A stretch of DNA of 64,000 nt from Cryptomeria japonica. Its lineage: Eukaryota; Streptophyta; Pinopsida; Cupressales; Cupressaceae. The position numbers were made by a program, and so were the translations under genes. The stretch is from NCBI RefSeq assembly GCF_030272615.1, contig NC_081408.1:608042173-608106172 (forward strand), written 5' to 3'. Shown here one piece after another: positions 12,293-23,300 of the stretch (position 1 is the stretch's first letter; each line of letters opens with the position of its first letter). Under the pieces are notes generated by a model. The model was given only the letters and a program-made list of their open reading frames with translations, searched no databases and had not been told where the DNA came from.

Positions 12293-14039
12293 ATGGATTG
12301 TCATTATACATTTTGTAGGGAAGGTGGAGAACTCATCCCTTCCATTCCTAATCTATCTCCATCCATAGAAACCTTATCTCAACATATCAAGACTTTGCAA
12401 CAACAAATGATAGACATGACTAGTCCTAACAACCTTAGGGGTTGGCTAGAAAACATGATGAGAGAAGTGATGACCATGATGGAATCAATATCAGGCCAAC
12501 CTTCTTCTTCTTGTGAGACAATTCAAACATGCCAACCTTTATTCTTCAACAAAATTGTTCCTACCTCAGTTCAACCAACATTAGCGTCATGTAAACCTTC
12601 TTTTTCTTTCAACCCACTATATCAATCATACCAATCATATCAACCCAACATTCAAATTACCTCTTTCAGCCAAAGTCAAACCCCATTCAACCAAAGTCCA
12701 AATCAAAATTCACACCAACCCAACATTCAAACCTCTTTCAACCAAAATCAAACCCCTTTCAATGAAAGTCCAAATCAAAATTCACATCAACCCAACATTC
12801 AAACCTCTTTCAACCAAAATCAAACCCCTTTCAACCAAAGTCCAAATCAAAATTCATTCAACCAAAATCAAACCTCTTTCACCCAAAACCATACTCCTTT
12901 CAATCAAAATCAAATCCTTTTCAACCAAAGAACAAATCAACCATATATGTCCACCATTTCATCATCCCCTAAAGTCACACAAGACCAATACACACCATCT
13001 TTATCCAATAATGTAACCTCCCAAGGGCTATCCATAATACAAATCAAAATCTAATTCAAGTCATGATTTAGAGGATCGCACTCAAAATCCTTTCTCATTA
13101 GGCCAACGTGTTGAAATATTCCAAGAATCTCCCATGCATATCCAAAATTCTTCCCCGTGTCAAGAGGATAATATAAAATCAAAAGAAATGAGTCTTGAAA
13201 AAAATAAAGATCAAGAACAAACCCTTCCATCCTACCCAATTTTTGATCAAGATCCCACTGACCAAGAATCTTATGATGATCTCCTCACTCTTTTCTATTC
13301 CATTCATAATGATCATCCAACAACTTGAGAACAAAGTGTCCTTTCCAGTCCCATCCAACATACACCTTCTAAACAAGATTAGGACATCTCTTTCATCCTT
13401 CATAATAATCCCTTTCCAAGACAAGATCAAAGCATAATTTTACCTTCATGCCCTAAACAAGATCCCTCCATCCCTTCATTTCCATGTCATAATCCTCCAT
13501 TTCTCTCACAAGATTCCCTCTCAAATTAATTTACCATTTATTCTAGTGATCCCAATCCCTCTACACATGTTTTTCACGAACCCCTTATTAATAAAATCAC
13601 CAATATAGATCATACTACATAGAGAAAATTGTCAACAATTGTATGTGAGCCATCATCACATGCCAATGTGGTGATAGAAATAAGCATGGCACTAGCTAAT
13701 AAAATCAACACCCAAATTATTTCATCATCTTCTTCATACACAAGCATAAAACCAACAAATGAGATGGACACTTGGTTGGCTTCATCATACTCTTCAAGTG
13801 CATCAATAAAAATAGGCATAGCACTCGCTCATGTCACAACTTCGAAACCAGAATCAATGTGTCTCATACACCCACACTTGAAAGATTGGGGGCAAGAGAA
13901 TCTACCACAGTTAGATTTCTTTAAAAATGATAAGGCTATAGATGAATTCATGGGCTCCAGAGTTGTATTTCTCTCTGATGATCCACAAAATCCAAAAAAT
14001 ATGGAAATAAACATTGGAGATGTTGACATGTACACTTAG
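12293..14039 (+). pseudogene. Low-complexity Q/N/S/P-rich ORF of element B, gag position, function unknown
   Basis: The frame opens at 12293 with a short region containing a possible amphipathic helix (residues about 28-65, SIETLSQHIKTLQQQMIDM). It then enters an imperfect repeat at about 12640-12930, with peptide units like NQNSHQPNIQTSFNQNQTPF. One frameshift lies near 13050. A second frame then continues with stops to 14039, ending in a region containing HLKDWGQENLPQLDFF. I do not recognise a domain. It stands where gag would be in a non-autonomous element and may be a much diverged gag or a spacer protein. Repeated units may have grown by slippage. Confidence 0.4.
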
Positions 14040-16665
14040 ATGAGTCCTTATATCCTATTGGAAAAGACATATTTATCCGACTATTCAAACAAAGACCAAT
14101 AAACTACCTACACAAAACTCCTTGACCCTATGAACAACATGCACCTTAAATGATATTATATCTAAGAGTTGGGTTTTAATTTCTACATTGCATATCATTT
14201 TATTCAAAACACTTCATTGCATATAGTTTCTTTTTTCAAATGCATCACATTCATAAATTTTCTACATTATCATATAGTAGCATCAATAACACAAGGCAAT
14301 TGTCCAAGTTTATCATCTATTTGCATTCAAGAGAAACAAGGGTCATCTCCTTTCTTAGATATTCAAACATGAATTCTTTGAGGTCCTAAGGTCATTCATT
14401 TTCAACATTACCCTGTGATGACACTTTACCTATGGTTGGGTAGTGATTTCACTATTTGAGAGTTGTTAACACAAAATCTATCAATTTCTATATCTCAAAC
14501 ATATTAAGAAAATCTCTAATTCATTGGAGACACCTAGTTGATCATATGACTAGTGAAAAATCTAAAATTCTACTTCGTAATTGTCATTCCCAAGTAGGTT
14601 TCATTACTTACAAGTCAAAGCAAGAAAATAAATAAAAAAGAAAAAGTCTTATTCTAAATATTCATCTGAAGGCAAAAGAGAAATGATAAATAATTGAAAT
14701 ATCATGCATACAAAGTGCGGCAAAAATATTGACTATGGGAACATGCAAGTAACTCCATCAGGGCTATGAACACCTGGTAGAATTGGAGCAATATTTGAGA
14801 AATTGCAATCTATAACCTCATCGAAGCTCTAAAAGCTTGCTGACAGCGAGGCTCTATTCAGGATACTTTTGAAGTTAGGATAATCCATGTAGCTAGTCAT
14901 ATAGGATACTAAGGATCTTTAGTGAACACAAGAGCAAGAATTAACTCATTTGCATACACATGGGCAAAAGAAGATCAAAGTTTCAAGAACCAATGGGGAA
15001 GTTTTCCACGTCTCCATTTGTAAATCCTAGTCACTAAGTGTGTTAATTTGGATGTTCCAAAGGACCTTAAGGATAGATTGACTGCTTATCTATGAAATGT
15101 TTTTTACTTCCAATTCAATTGGTGTATTATCAAATGCTAAACAAACATGATCATCCTTGTTCAAATAGGAAATGCATATTCATCATGCATATTTCATTAA
15201 CATAGGTCATGTCAAAAATTCATTGTGTCTGCATGCATTCTGCAGATCATCATGTCATACAGGTCTGCACACTAGGGGTATAGCTGAAAAAATCCTAAAT
15301 ATCAAATACGATCCTAAAAAATTAATCAAAAACATTCAAATATGGGAAAACAAAAAATCCAAAAACATTGGAAAATCCTTCAAAAATTCAAAAATATTTA
15401 GAAAAAGTCCTAAAAAAATCCAAAAACATTGGGAAAATATTTCAAAAATTCAAAAACAGTGAAAAACATAAAATCCAAAAATATTGGAAAATCCTTCAAA
15501 AATCCAAAAACATCTAGAATACAATCTTGAAAAAATCAACCAAAAACATCCAAATATCAATCCACATAATCCAAAAACATCTAAAAAGCTCTTGGAAAAG
15601 AACTATAAATAAAAAATTGAACAATCAAAACAATGAAATGTCTCGCAAGAAACAAATACCCTAGCAGATATCTAGCAAACGCTTCGCATGAAGTTAACAA
15701 AGGATACGGCTATCGAGTCAGCCATCTGCAATCAACTGATCAATCTATCTTATCAATTGTATCATATCCATATCAAGTGATCATTACCTTTTCTTAAATA
15801 GAAGAGGATACACTTGAAATCAGATAGGCCAGTCTTAAACGGGATCCACAACTTTCTGAGATCAAACATAATCAACCATCACATCAAGCAACTGAGAACA
15901 AAGGTACAAGGTCAGTATAGTTGCTCAATTTTTTCTGGGTCAGTCTTTATCTTTTATCATTTGGCGACAGATCATGTTCCTATGCTACTCAAGGATGTCC
16001 ACAAGTGACTAGAGGAGCCATGATGGGCATTATCTTTTTCTTTGTTTGTTGTTTGTGGTGTGAACTGATGAAGTTCAAGGGAAATTGCTCTAGTGGGTGT
16101 CTATGATAGGAGCATTCAGCTTGTGAATGCCACACATACCTCAATCCCTAGTGTATTTCCCAGAATGGAGGGTTTCACTCCTTGTCTGCTACATGTTTGT
16201 TTCTTCAATGAGATATCTTTACATCTTGGTTTCTTATAGCATGATGTGCTAAGCTCCATTGTTACATAATAAGCCTCAATGATGAATATATATTGCATAA
16301 AAAAATTAATGACACAGGTTCGTGAATCAATCATTCTCATTTCATCTCATTTTCTTATTGCTAGTTTGCTGATTATTTTCTCATCATCTCTTTCTAAATC
16401 ATTTTCTATCATCTAACATTATTCTATTTCATTCTAAGGTTCATTCTCTCATATTCTATCTCAATATCATATTCACATCACCTATCTCTATCTCTAATCA
16501 ACTAAATATTCTTCTATCTAACATTCTACTTTTTTTGAGAGATCATTCATACCTTTAATGCATAAATAATCTCTCGAGGGGGCACTACATCCTAAGTATT
16601 ACTAAGGCATACTAGGGCAGGATTTTTTTGTTTTCTTTGAATCAACGTTGTTTCGACTTTGTCTC
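14040..16665 (+). other. Non-coding 3' internal region of element B
   Basis: I see no gene. Bases 15018-15303 are the source of the inverted copy in the 5' LTR. At about 15300-15600 there is an array of ccaaaaacattgga and tccttcaaaaattc words with irregular 30-70 bp spacing, which produces a spurious Lys/Asn-rich ORF. The last 300 bp are tcatt-rich. Confidence 0.55.
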
Positions 16666-16678
16666 AAAGAGGGGAAAA
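16666..16678 (+). promoter_or_regulatory. Polypurine tract of element B
   Basis: AAAGAGGGGAAAA ends immediately before the TG that opens the 3' LTR, the expected site for plus-strand priming. Confidence 0.85.
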
Positions 16679-17833
16679 TGTAGACACCTTAAAATGTCTT
16701 ATTGATCATTTACTAATTATTCCTATAATTAATTAAATAATTCTTTAATTCTTTAATTATTTAATTAAGTTAATTAATATTATTCTTCTAATTTCATATT
16801 TCCTCACCATCTTACTAATTATTCCATTTTCCAATTCTGTCAGCATTTAATCATTTTAACCATTTTTCTAATATTAATTAAATATTTATTATTTAATTAA
16901 TTATGATTTTAATCCTTTATTTAAATAATATGTATTATTTAATTAAAGTCCATTTCTAAATAATTAAATAGTTTCTTTAAATTATTTAATTAACTAATTA
17001 TTTCCTTTAATTTCCAATTCCAAATCCCCAAATTCATATTTCTTCTAATTTAAAATACATATGCATGATTTCAAAAATCAAATTGAAAATCAAAGTCAAG
17101 TTCTAAATATATTCAAATACTAAATTGAATTTAAAATAAATTCAATAATTTGAATTAAATATCATGCAAAGATTAAATTGAAAATCTAAGTCAAAGTTCA
17201 AGCACATGCTAAATTAATTAATTCAATCAATTAATTAATTAATTCAATTATCTCTTCAATTCCTATTTCCATCTTTTAGTTAGCTTTTTCTAAATAAAGC
17301 TCTCAACCAACTTTCAATCAGTCAACTATTTCTTCCTCTGTATTTCCTCCAATCATTCTTTTTCATCTTTCAATCAACTATTTCTCAATTAGTTAACTTA
17401 AGTAATCGATTCAATCAATTTTGTTTCACCTCCAATTTAGCAGTTCAACTATCGATCAACATGTGAGCTCACTTGAGTTCCACCTCTTGATCAATCTGTT
17501 CCACCTTTCAATCAATTCTCATCCAATAATCTATAAATTGAGCATTCAATCTCCATTTTCAACAATCATGATCGATCACGAACTTTGAATCTTTGTGTCA
17601 CTTGCAGGTTGCCAACACAATATCTAAGAGCCATCATACCACAAAGAAGAGAAAAACAATGGAAGATATATGTGATCATGGAATAAGGAGTTTTATTGAT
17701 TTTTTTACATTCCTATTTTGATTGACTATGTTATTTCATTGTCTATTTATTTGAATTCTAATTAGAATAGGAGTTAATGATTTTCCCTTTCATTCCTAGT
17801 TTGCTTTACATTAGATGAATTTTGCATATGTCA
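16679..17833 (+). repeat. 3' LTR of element B (1155 bp)
   Basis: It begins TGTAGACACC and ends CATATGTCA, and aligns with the 5' LTR at 7375-9508 apart from that copy's rearranged insert. It probably represents the normal LTR length of this family. Confidence 0.9.
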
Positions 17834-17838
17834 CAAAA
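17834..17838. repeat. Right target-site duplication of element B (CAAAA)
   Basis: Exact match to 7370-7374, directly after the CA terminus of the 3' LTR. Confidence 0.85.
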
Positions 17839-17997
17839 CATTGGCTTTAGGGATCCTGTGAGATAGAGAACAATGGGACACCCCTTGGGAAGTTAAAATA
17901 GTTTAAATTAGTTTATACTTGCACTAAGAGTCTCATTGGTATGTAGGTTATTTGATCTCTATTTGTTCATTTTGATCACCACCATTTCTTGTGTACA
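17839..17997 (+). repeat. End of the 5' LTR of host element H
   Basis: This continues the sequence interrupted by B. It ends GTGTACA, a CA terminus, one to five bases before a TGG-starting primer site, as the U5 end of an LTR should. Confidence 0.5.
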
Positions 17998-18001
17998 TTT
18001 T

Positions 18002-18020
18002 TGGCACCCACTGTGGGGCA
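18002..18020 (+). promoter_or_regulatory. Primer-binding site of element H
   Basis: TGGCACCCACTGTGGGGCA closely resembles the TGGCGCCCACCGTGGGGC primer site common in plant Gypsy elements (from memory). It fixes the orientation of H as plus. Confidence 0.7.
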
Positions 18021-20314
18021 CACCCCCAAAAATAACATCATTTTGTGTGCAGGTAGGAGACAACAACCACATCAGAATTACAAATTAGCGCATCTGGGAA
18101 TTTCTTTGGCATATCTGTACCGAACTTTAGTGCATACATGCCACTGTTTAGCATATAGAAACCATAACATAGCACGTCATGTTATCTTTCTGGCACACAA
18201 CCTTCTCTGTTTGTCAAAATGCATAGGAAAACTATTTTAGCGCATCTAGGCAACAAAATAGCATGTAGGTGCTCTGTTTTAGCGCTTCTACACCATACTT
18301 TAGTGCATTTGTGTAAAACTCTGGCACGTAGCTCTGATAGAGACAAAAAACTTGTAACAAAGTCAAAAAAATTAGGCTTGTGAAGCCCACCATCAGGATT
18401 TAATTTTGACTAACTGTGTGCAGGTTCTAACATTTTTCGATGTAGGAAAAGGAGGAGTTAAGTTGTTTTATTTACTTTCTTTTATAAGCTGGTTAAAATA
18501 ACTCACTTTCCATATTGCAAATGCTTAAAATGAATTTCACCTTTCTTTTGGATGCTTAAAAAGAACTTCATCATTTCTTTTTGGTGCCTAAAATAGACTT
18601 CATCTTTCTTTCTTGCATAATTAAAAAGAATAGAAAAATCAAATCTTTCCTTTTATGCAAGATAGGATCATCTTTCTTTGGGCTCTAAAAGGAACAAAAC
18701 AAAATTTCTCATATCTACAAAGGGTTAAAATTGAACATCAGTTTCTTTTGGTGTTGATTAAAATGAACCTCATTTTTCATTTGGGAATTTAAAAAGAAAC
18801 TTCACTTCATTTCAAAAGAGCTTACAAAATTACAAAACCATTGTTATTCATTTGACTAATTTACTTTGGTTGACCAGGATTTCTTGAAGCTCAAATATCT
18901 TGCTATTTTCACACATTGCTATATTCGGATAAAAAGAGCATCATGTCTTTTTGGAGGAACATCTCCATCTATGTTAGATAATTTTTGCAATGAAGGTTTA
19001 AAAATAATCCTTGTCTTTTGTGTTTGTGAGGTGATAGGTATATGCTCTCACCTTCAATAGGTGATAAAAAAGCCAAAACCATCTCTTTTATGCTTTCTTT
19101 CAGTTTCATGCATTAACACCTTTAGAAGGCATGCCCTCCCAAGTTTCCCTTAGGGAACCATTAAGGTCGGTGAGAGGGGAATAACCTAAATAGGAGATGA
19201 CTTTATCACCAAGTATTCCAACCCACTATAATAAAATGTGGAGACTGATGAAAATCCCCTCCAATGGGTTTTCTCGGCAATTAGTCTTCCCCTAGTATCT
19301 TTAAGATATGTAAAGCCTTTGTTATAAAGGTTGGGAAGCCTCTCAAGGGAGTTTATCATTGAAGACCGAATGAAAGCCTGATTATAAACCTTAGTATTAG
19401 AAACTTTGAGTTGAGTCACTTACCAAACATTGGCAATATCATAGTGCAAGGGTGGGGAAGAATCTGCCCCCAAGATCACTCACAATATATCTCCCAAGAT
19501 AACTACTCCATTGTGAAGCGATTCATTTTGGGTTAATTTTTGGACAAAGACAAAAAACTGAGTGCCCTGTAGGGGGTGACAAGGCTATTTGAGTTGATGA
19601 AGTATCGAGACTTGTGGGCTATGATATTGTCAATGACCTTTGAATAAAGAGTCTATCTAATATGTCTTTTATTGTATCCAAACCAGTGAAAACATCGGGG
19701 ATTTGAAAATATCCTCTAAAGAACATACACTATTTGTTAGCATAGACAAACTGTTATCACTTTTATCTATTGTGTTTCAAATCCTTTTATCAAAAAATCA
19801 TCCATCAAATCACAAAATTCATTTCTCAAAATTTTAACAAAATCATCAAAACAAAATTATCAGGACAGTTAGTGCATAGGAGCAACATCCTAGTGCATCT
19901 AAACCATCAGATAGTGCATTCCAACTAATAGTTAGCACTTCCAACACTAAAATTAGTGCATGATTGCTATCATATTGGTGAAAACTTAGATAACTCTTAC
20001 CAACATCTTTGTAGTGCATATGAGCATTAGCCTAGTGCATCTGAAACATATTATAGCACATTTACACCAAACATTAGCACCTCAGAGGGACATATTAGCT
20101 CATAAACAATTCATCAATTATGTTATCAAATAGTATTAAATAGCACATTTGAGAGGCAACATAGTGCATGTGGGTCATTTTGTAGCACTTTGGGGTCATC
20201 CTTTAGCACATCAGGTCTATGTTTTAGTGCATGATAAAAATTGGTAAAAGATAGAGAGCAAACTAGTCACCTTGTGATATTTTTATCAATATGTTCAGAT
20301 ACCCTTTTAGGTCC
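18021..20314 (+). other. Leader region of element H with interspersed agtgcat/agcgcat repeats
   Basis: No credible gene lies here. Two fields (about 18075-18330 and 19865-20235) carry many copies of a short word family (tagcgcatctg, tagtgcattt, tagcacattt) spaced roughly 25-40 bp apart. Between them are ttcatctttctttt-type words around aaaatgaactt. The region breaks off where LTR C begins, so C probably inserted into H. Confidence 0.5.
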
Positions 20315-23300
20315 TATTGACTCTAAATTTTAATTTGAAATACAAACAGCCTTATGGGAAATTTAGTGATGGGGGACCTATTTTGCGAAATTCACTGAAT
20401 AACCTCCAGATTGAGAAATTGGCTCTTCCTTAGGTGGTTTGGGAAAAGGGAAAAGAAGGATACTTAAAATAAAATGATCTATGCTATGGAGGAGATGCGC
20501 CTGAACATTTCATAAAAAGCAGCTAGCATATAAAACTAAGAAACACATGGTTTTAAATCCCATTCAACAATTTACATGCCCGAACAAAACATAAATTAAG
20601 ATACAATTAAGATTTCCTCTGAAAAACATAAAGAAACATATATCATGCATCCACCAGATAACAAGTGCGGAACATAGTTTAATCAGTAGAGTATTAGATA
20701 GATATCTCTCAAGTCATCAAGAATATAGGAAAATGCATAGAAAAGCCTATTTAAGCATCCAAAAGAGCTAATCACAAAGGCCGTAGGCACAATCTTGATT
20801 AACCTTCCTCTTGAGAAACTATAACAGCATAAATTATCTAAGATCCTTAATTGTTTTTCTTAAAAGTTATGAACCCCTACAACAGGGAAAAAGCAAGCTT
20901 AAATAGAGCCCGCGACTCTGCCAACAACTCCAAAATATGCCAAACATGCATAACCGCCCCTAAATAGAAAAACCAAGCTGTGTCATTCTGTGAGGTCACA
21001 CCAAGCAAAACAACCCCGAGACTCTAGTTCTTGCTTGCGATGATCTTCATACCAGCCTAAACAGAAAAGATTTTGCTAATTGCAAAAGAAAACGTGACAA
21101 GTAGGGAGACCTCTTCCGAAAAACCTATTCGAAAAGAAATGCATCCGCCAGCACAAAGATGCCATGTGTCCCTTTCTCTTTTTTTCTACAAGGTTGGCCC
21201 CGAAAAAATTCCTAGTCAACAAAACCTCTCCATTTGTCATCATCATGCTGCTCCAATCGTCAAACGCAAAATATAGATTGTTGGGGGCAATGTCGAGATG
21301 ACACTTGTCCCGTATGCCATGCACTGCTGGAAAGATAAGAGGGAAAAAGAAGATACTCCGACCAAAAAATTTCCCTAGGGATTTTAATGTGAACATTTCT
21401 TGGCCTAACAAGGGAAATTTTGCCTATAGAATATAGGAACCCAAAGTTGCTGGTTCGAAGACTAGACTTCATGCTAAGACAGGATGGAGCAGGTTGGATA
21501 CCTGCTACAATAACAACCAATCCTCCTTAGAATGCAATGCTTGCACATCCAGATTCTGATAGTGTTGATCCAAGAAGATGATCTCACCAAATGAAAAGCC
21601 TATGGGTTCATCATGGACCAACTTCAAAAGTGCATAGAGCTGGGCAAGGGGATGCAGAAGATGCTCTACATCTTTGGCTAAGACAAGGTCATTCAAGTTT
21701 TGGATGAAAGATCTATCCTATTTTAGGTGCTCAATTTGATTTGACAACTATTCAACCCCTAATATAGAACCATCAGCAGAGAAAGGAGAAGGCAAGCCTA
21801 GTGAAACAAACCTTTGTATATGCTACTTGATGTCTGAAACAACAATTTGTAATGGCTCCAGTGCGGCTGATATATGCATGACCATTCTGTGGTGATTGAT
21901 GAAAACATTCATCCTTTTGATCAGCTGCTTGCGATCAACTATTCCCTTCTCTTAGTTCATCATCTTGAGCTGCATACAAGATTTGGATCAAGTCTTAAGC
22001 CACAAGGATATTAGGACCCAAGACAACCATCAAACTATTTACCATAGCTTCTACTTCCACACAAAGGGATTGTGCTTCTCAAATGAATCTCAACATAGAC
22101 TGAAGAGAGGGGCCATATTGCTTAATCTTCTCCTAGTGTGAAACATATAATTCTACTAGAATTACCAAAAAGTCCTGAGAAACCTGCACCGGGGGCAGAA
22201 TGCTCAATAATCATGAGACCTCATCACGTTTACAATCACTTCCTGCTGCAACTCCCTACATTTGTTCTATTCAATAATCATCTGATTCTCTAGGGTGACG
22301 ATTATGGCCTCTCCATCTCACACCATCTGCTAAAGTTGCAATGTTCGGTCTTTCTTATGTTGCAAAAGAGCCTCCACCTCTAGAAGGCGCTTCTCAGATT
22401 GTCTGAGACTAGCCTCTTTTTCTTTTAGCTCTGCCTCAAATCTCATCTTTTCCTCGGACAACAACACTTGAGCCTCACTCAGCTGTCAGGCATAATCCTC
22501 CTTCAAGTGAATCTCTTCACACAGCTGCACTTGCAACTGAATAGCATATCTAGAAGTCGCCTTTAATTGCTGAATCTCTGAGTCCTTCTCTTGCAACTCC
22601 TTCAGAGCCACATTTCTCATCACCTCCTGGCCCTTGAACTAAGAGCTTACATTTTTAAAGGCTGGCGACAACTTCCCTTTTTTTGAATTGGCTTGGGCTA
22701 GCAGACTTTGTAGGCGATTGATTTCTAAGCTCCGGGCCTTTTCTTCTTTTCCCTATTGGTCAAGGATTCTCAGAGATCAGCGTTCTCCACTTGTATTTTT
22801 CTAGATTGTAGCTCCTTTTGATGAAATCCAAAGATAGAGCTTTTGACATTTCCTCCATCATTTCTACCTTGTTTGAGGCTTTTGCACTTTGAAGGCTAAC
22901 ATCGATAGCATGTAATGTGTATTCATTTGGTCTCATCTAAGACTCTAGCTTATCAACCTTGGGGAAAAAATTTGCAAAGAAAAGGCATTCTTTCTCCTCA
23001 CTGAAATGCGTCTGTAGATGAGGATGGGCTGGATGGGCACCTTCTTTTTCTTTTCACTTGCCCATCTTAACAAGGCGATCGGTCTTAGAACAAGCAACTT
23101 GTTGCTATAAATCATTTGGGTTGTCAGTAACCTGACCTACAAAAGCTACGCTAGGGGGGACTGCGAAGGGAAACTATGAAATAGGCCCAATGAAAGTAGT
23201 CTGGATGGGATGAGTCAAGGCTGATGGGGAAAATAATGGGACCAAGGGGGGATATCTTGATGGAAAAGGGCTTGTGGATGCTATTCCCATAACTGGAGGA

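Larger units (their letters stand above)
7375..17833 (+). mobile_element. Element B: complete non-autonomous LTR retrotransposon (10.5 kb)
   Basis: The unit has a 5' LTR (7375-9508), a TGG-starting primer site at 9512, about 7.1 kb of internal sequence, a purine tract (16666-16678), a 3' LTR (16679-17833) and flanking CAAAA duplications. Neither strand of the internal region encodes protease, RT, RNase H or integrase. It holds several tandem arrays and a low-complexity ORF (12293-14039). This fits the LARD-type class (large retrotransposon derivatives) mobilised by the enzymes of another element. LTR divergence and internal decay indicate an old insertion. Confidence 0.85.

Noticed and set aside
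15172-15462. 96-codon Lys/Asn-rich ORF in element B
   Set aside because: It runs through the ccaaaaacattgga array, and part of it is the source of the inverted copy in the LTR. No gene evidence.
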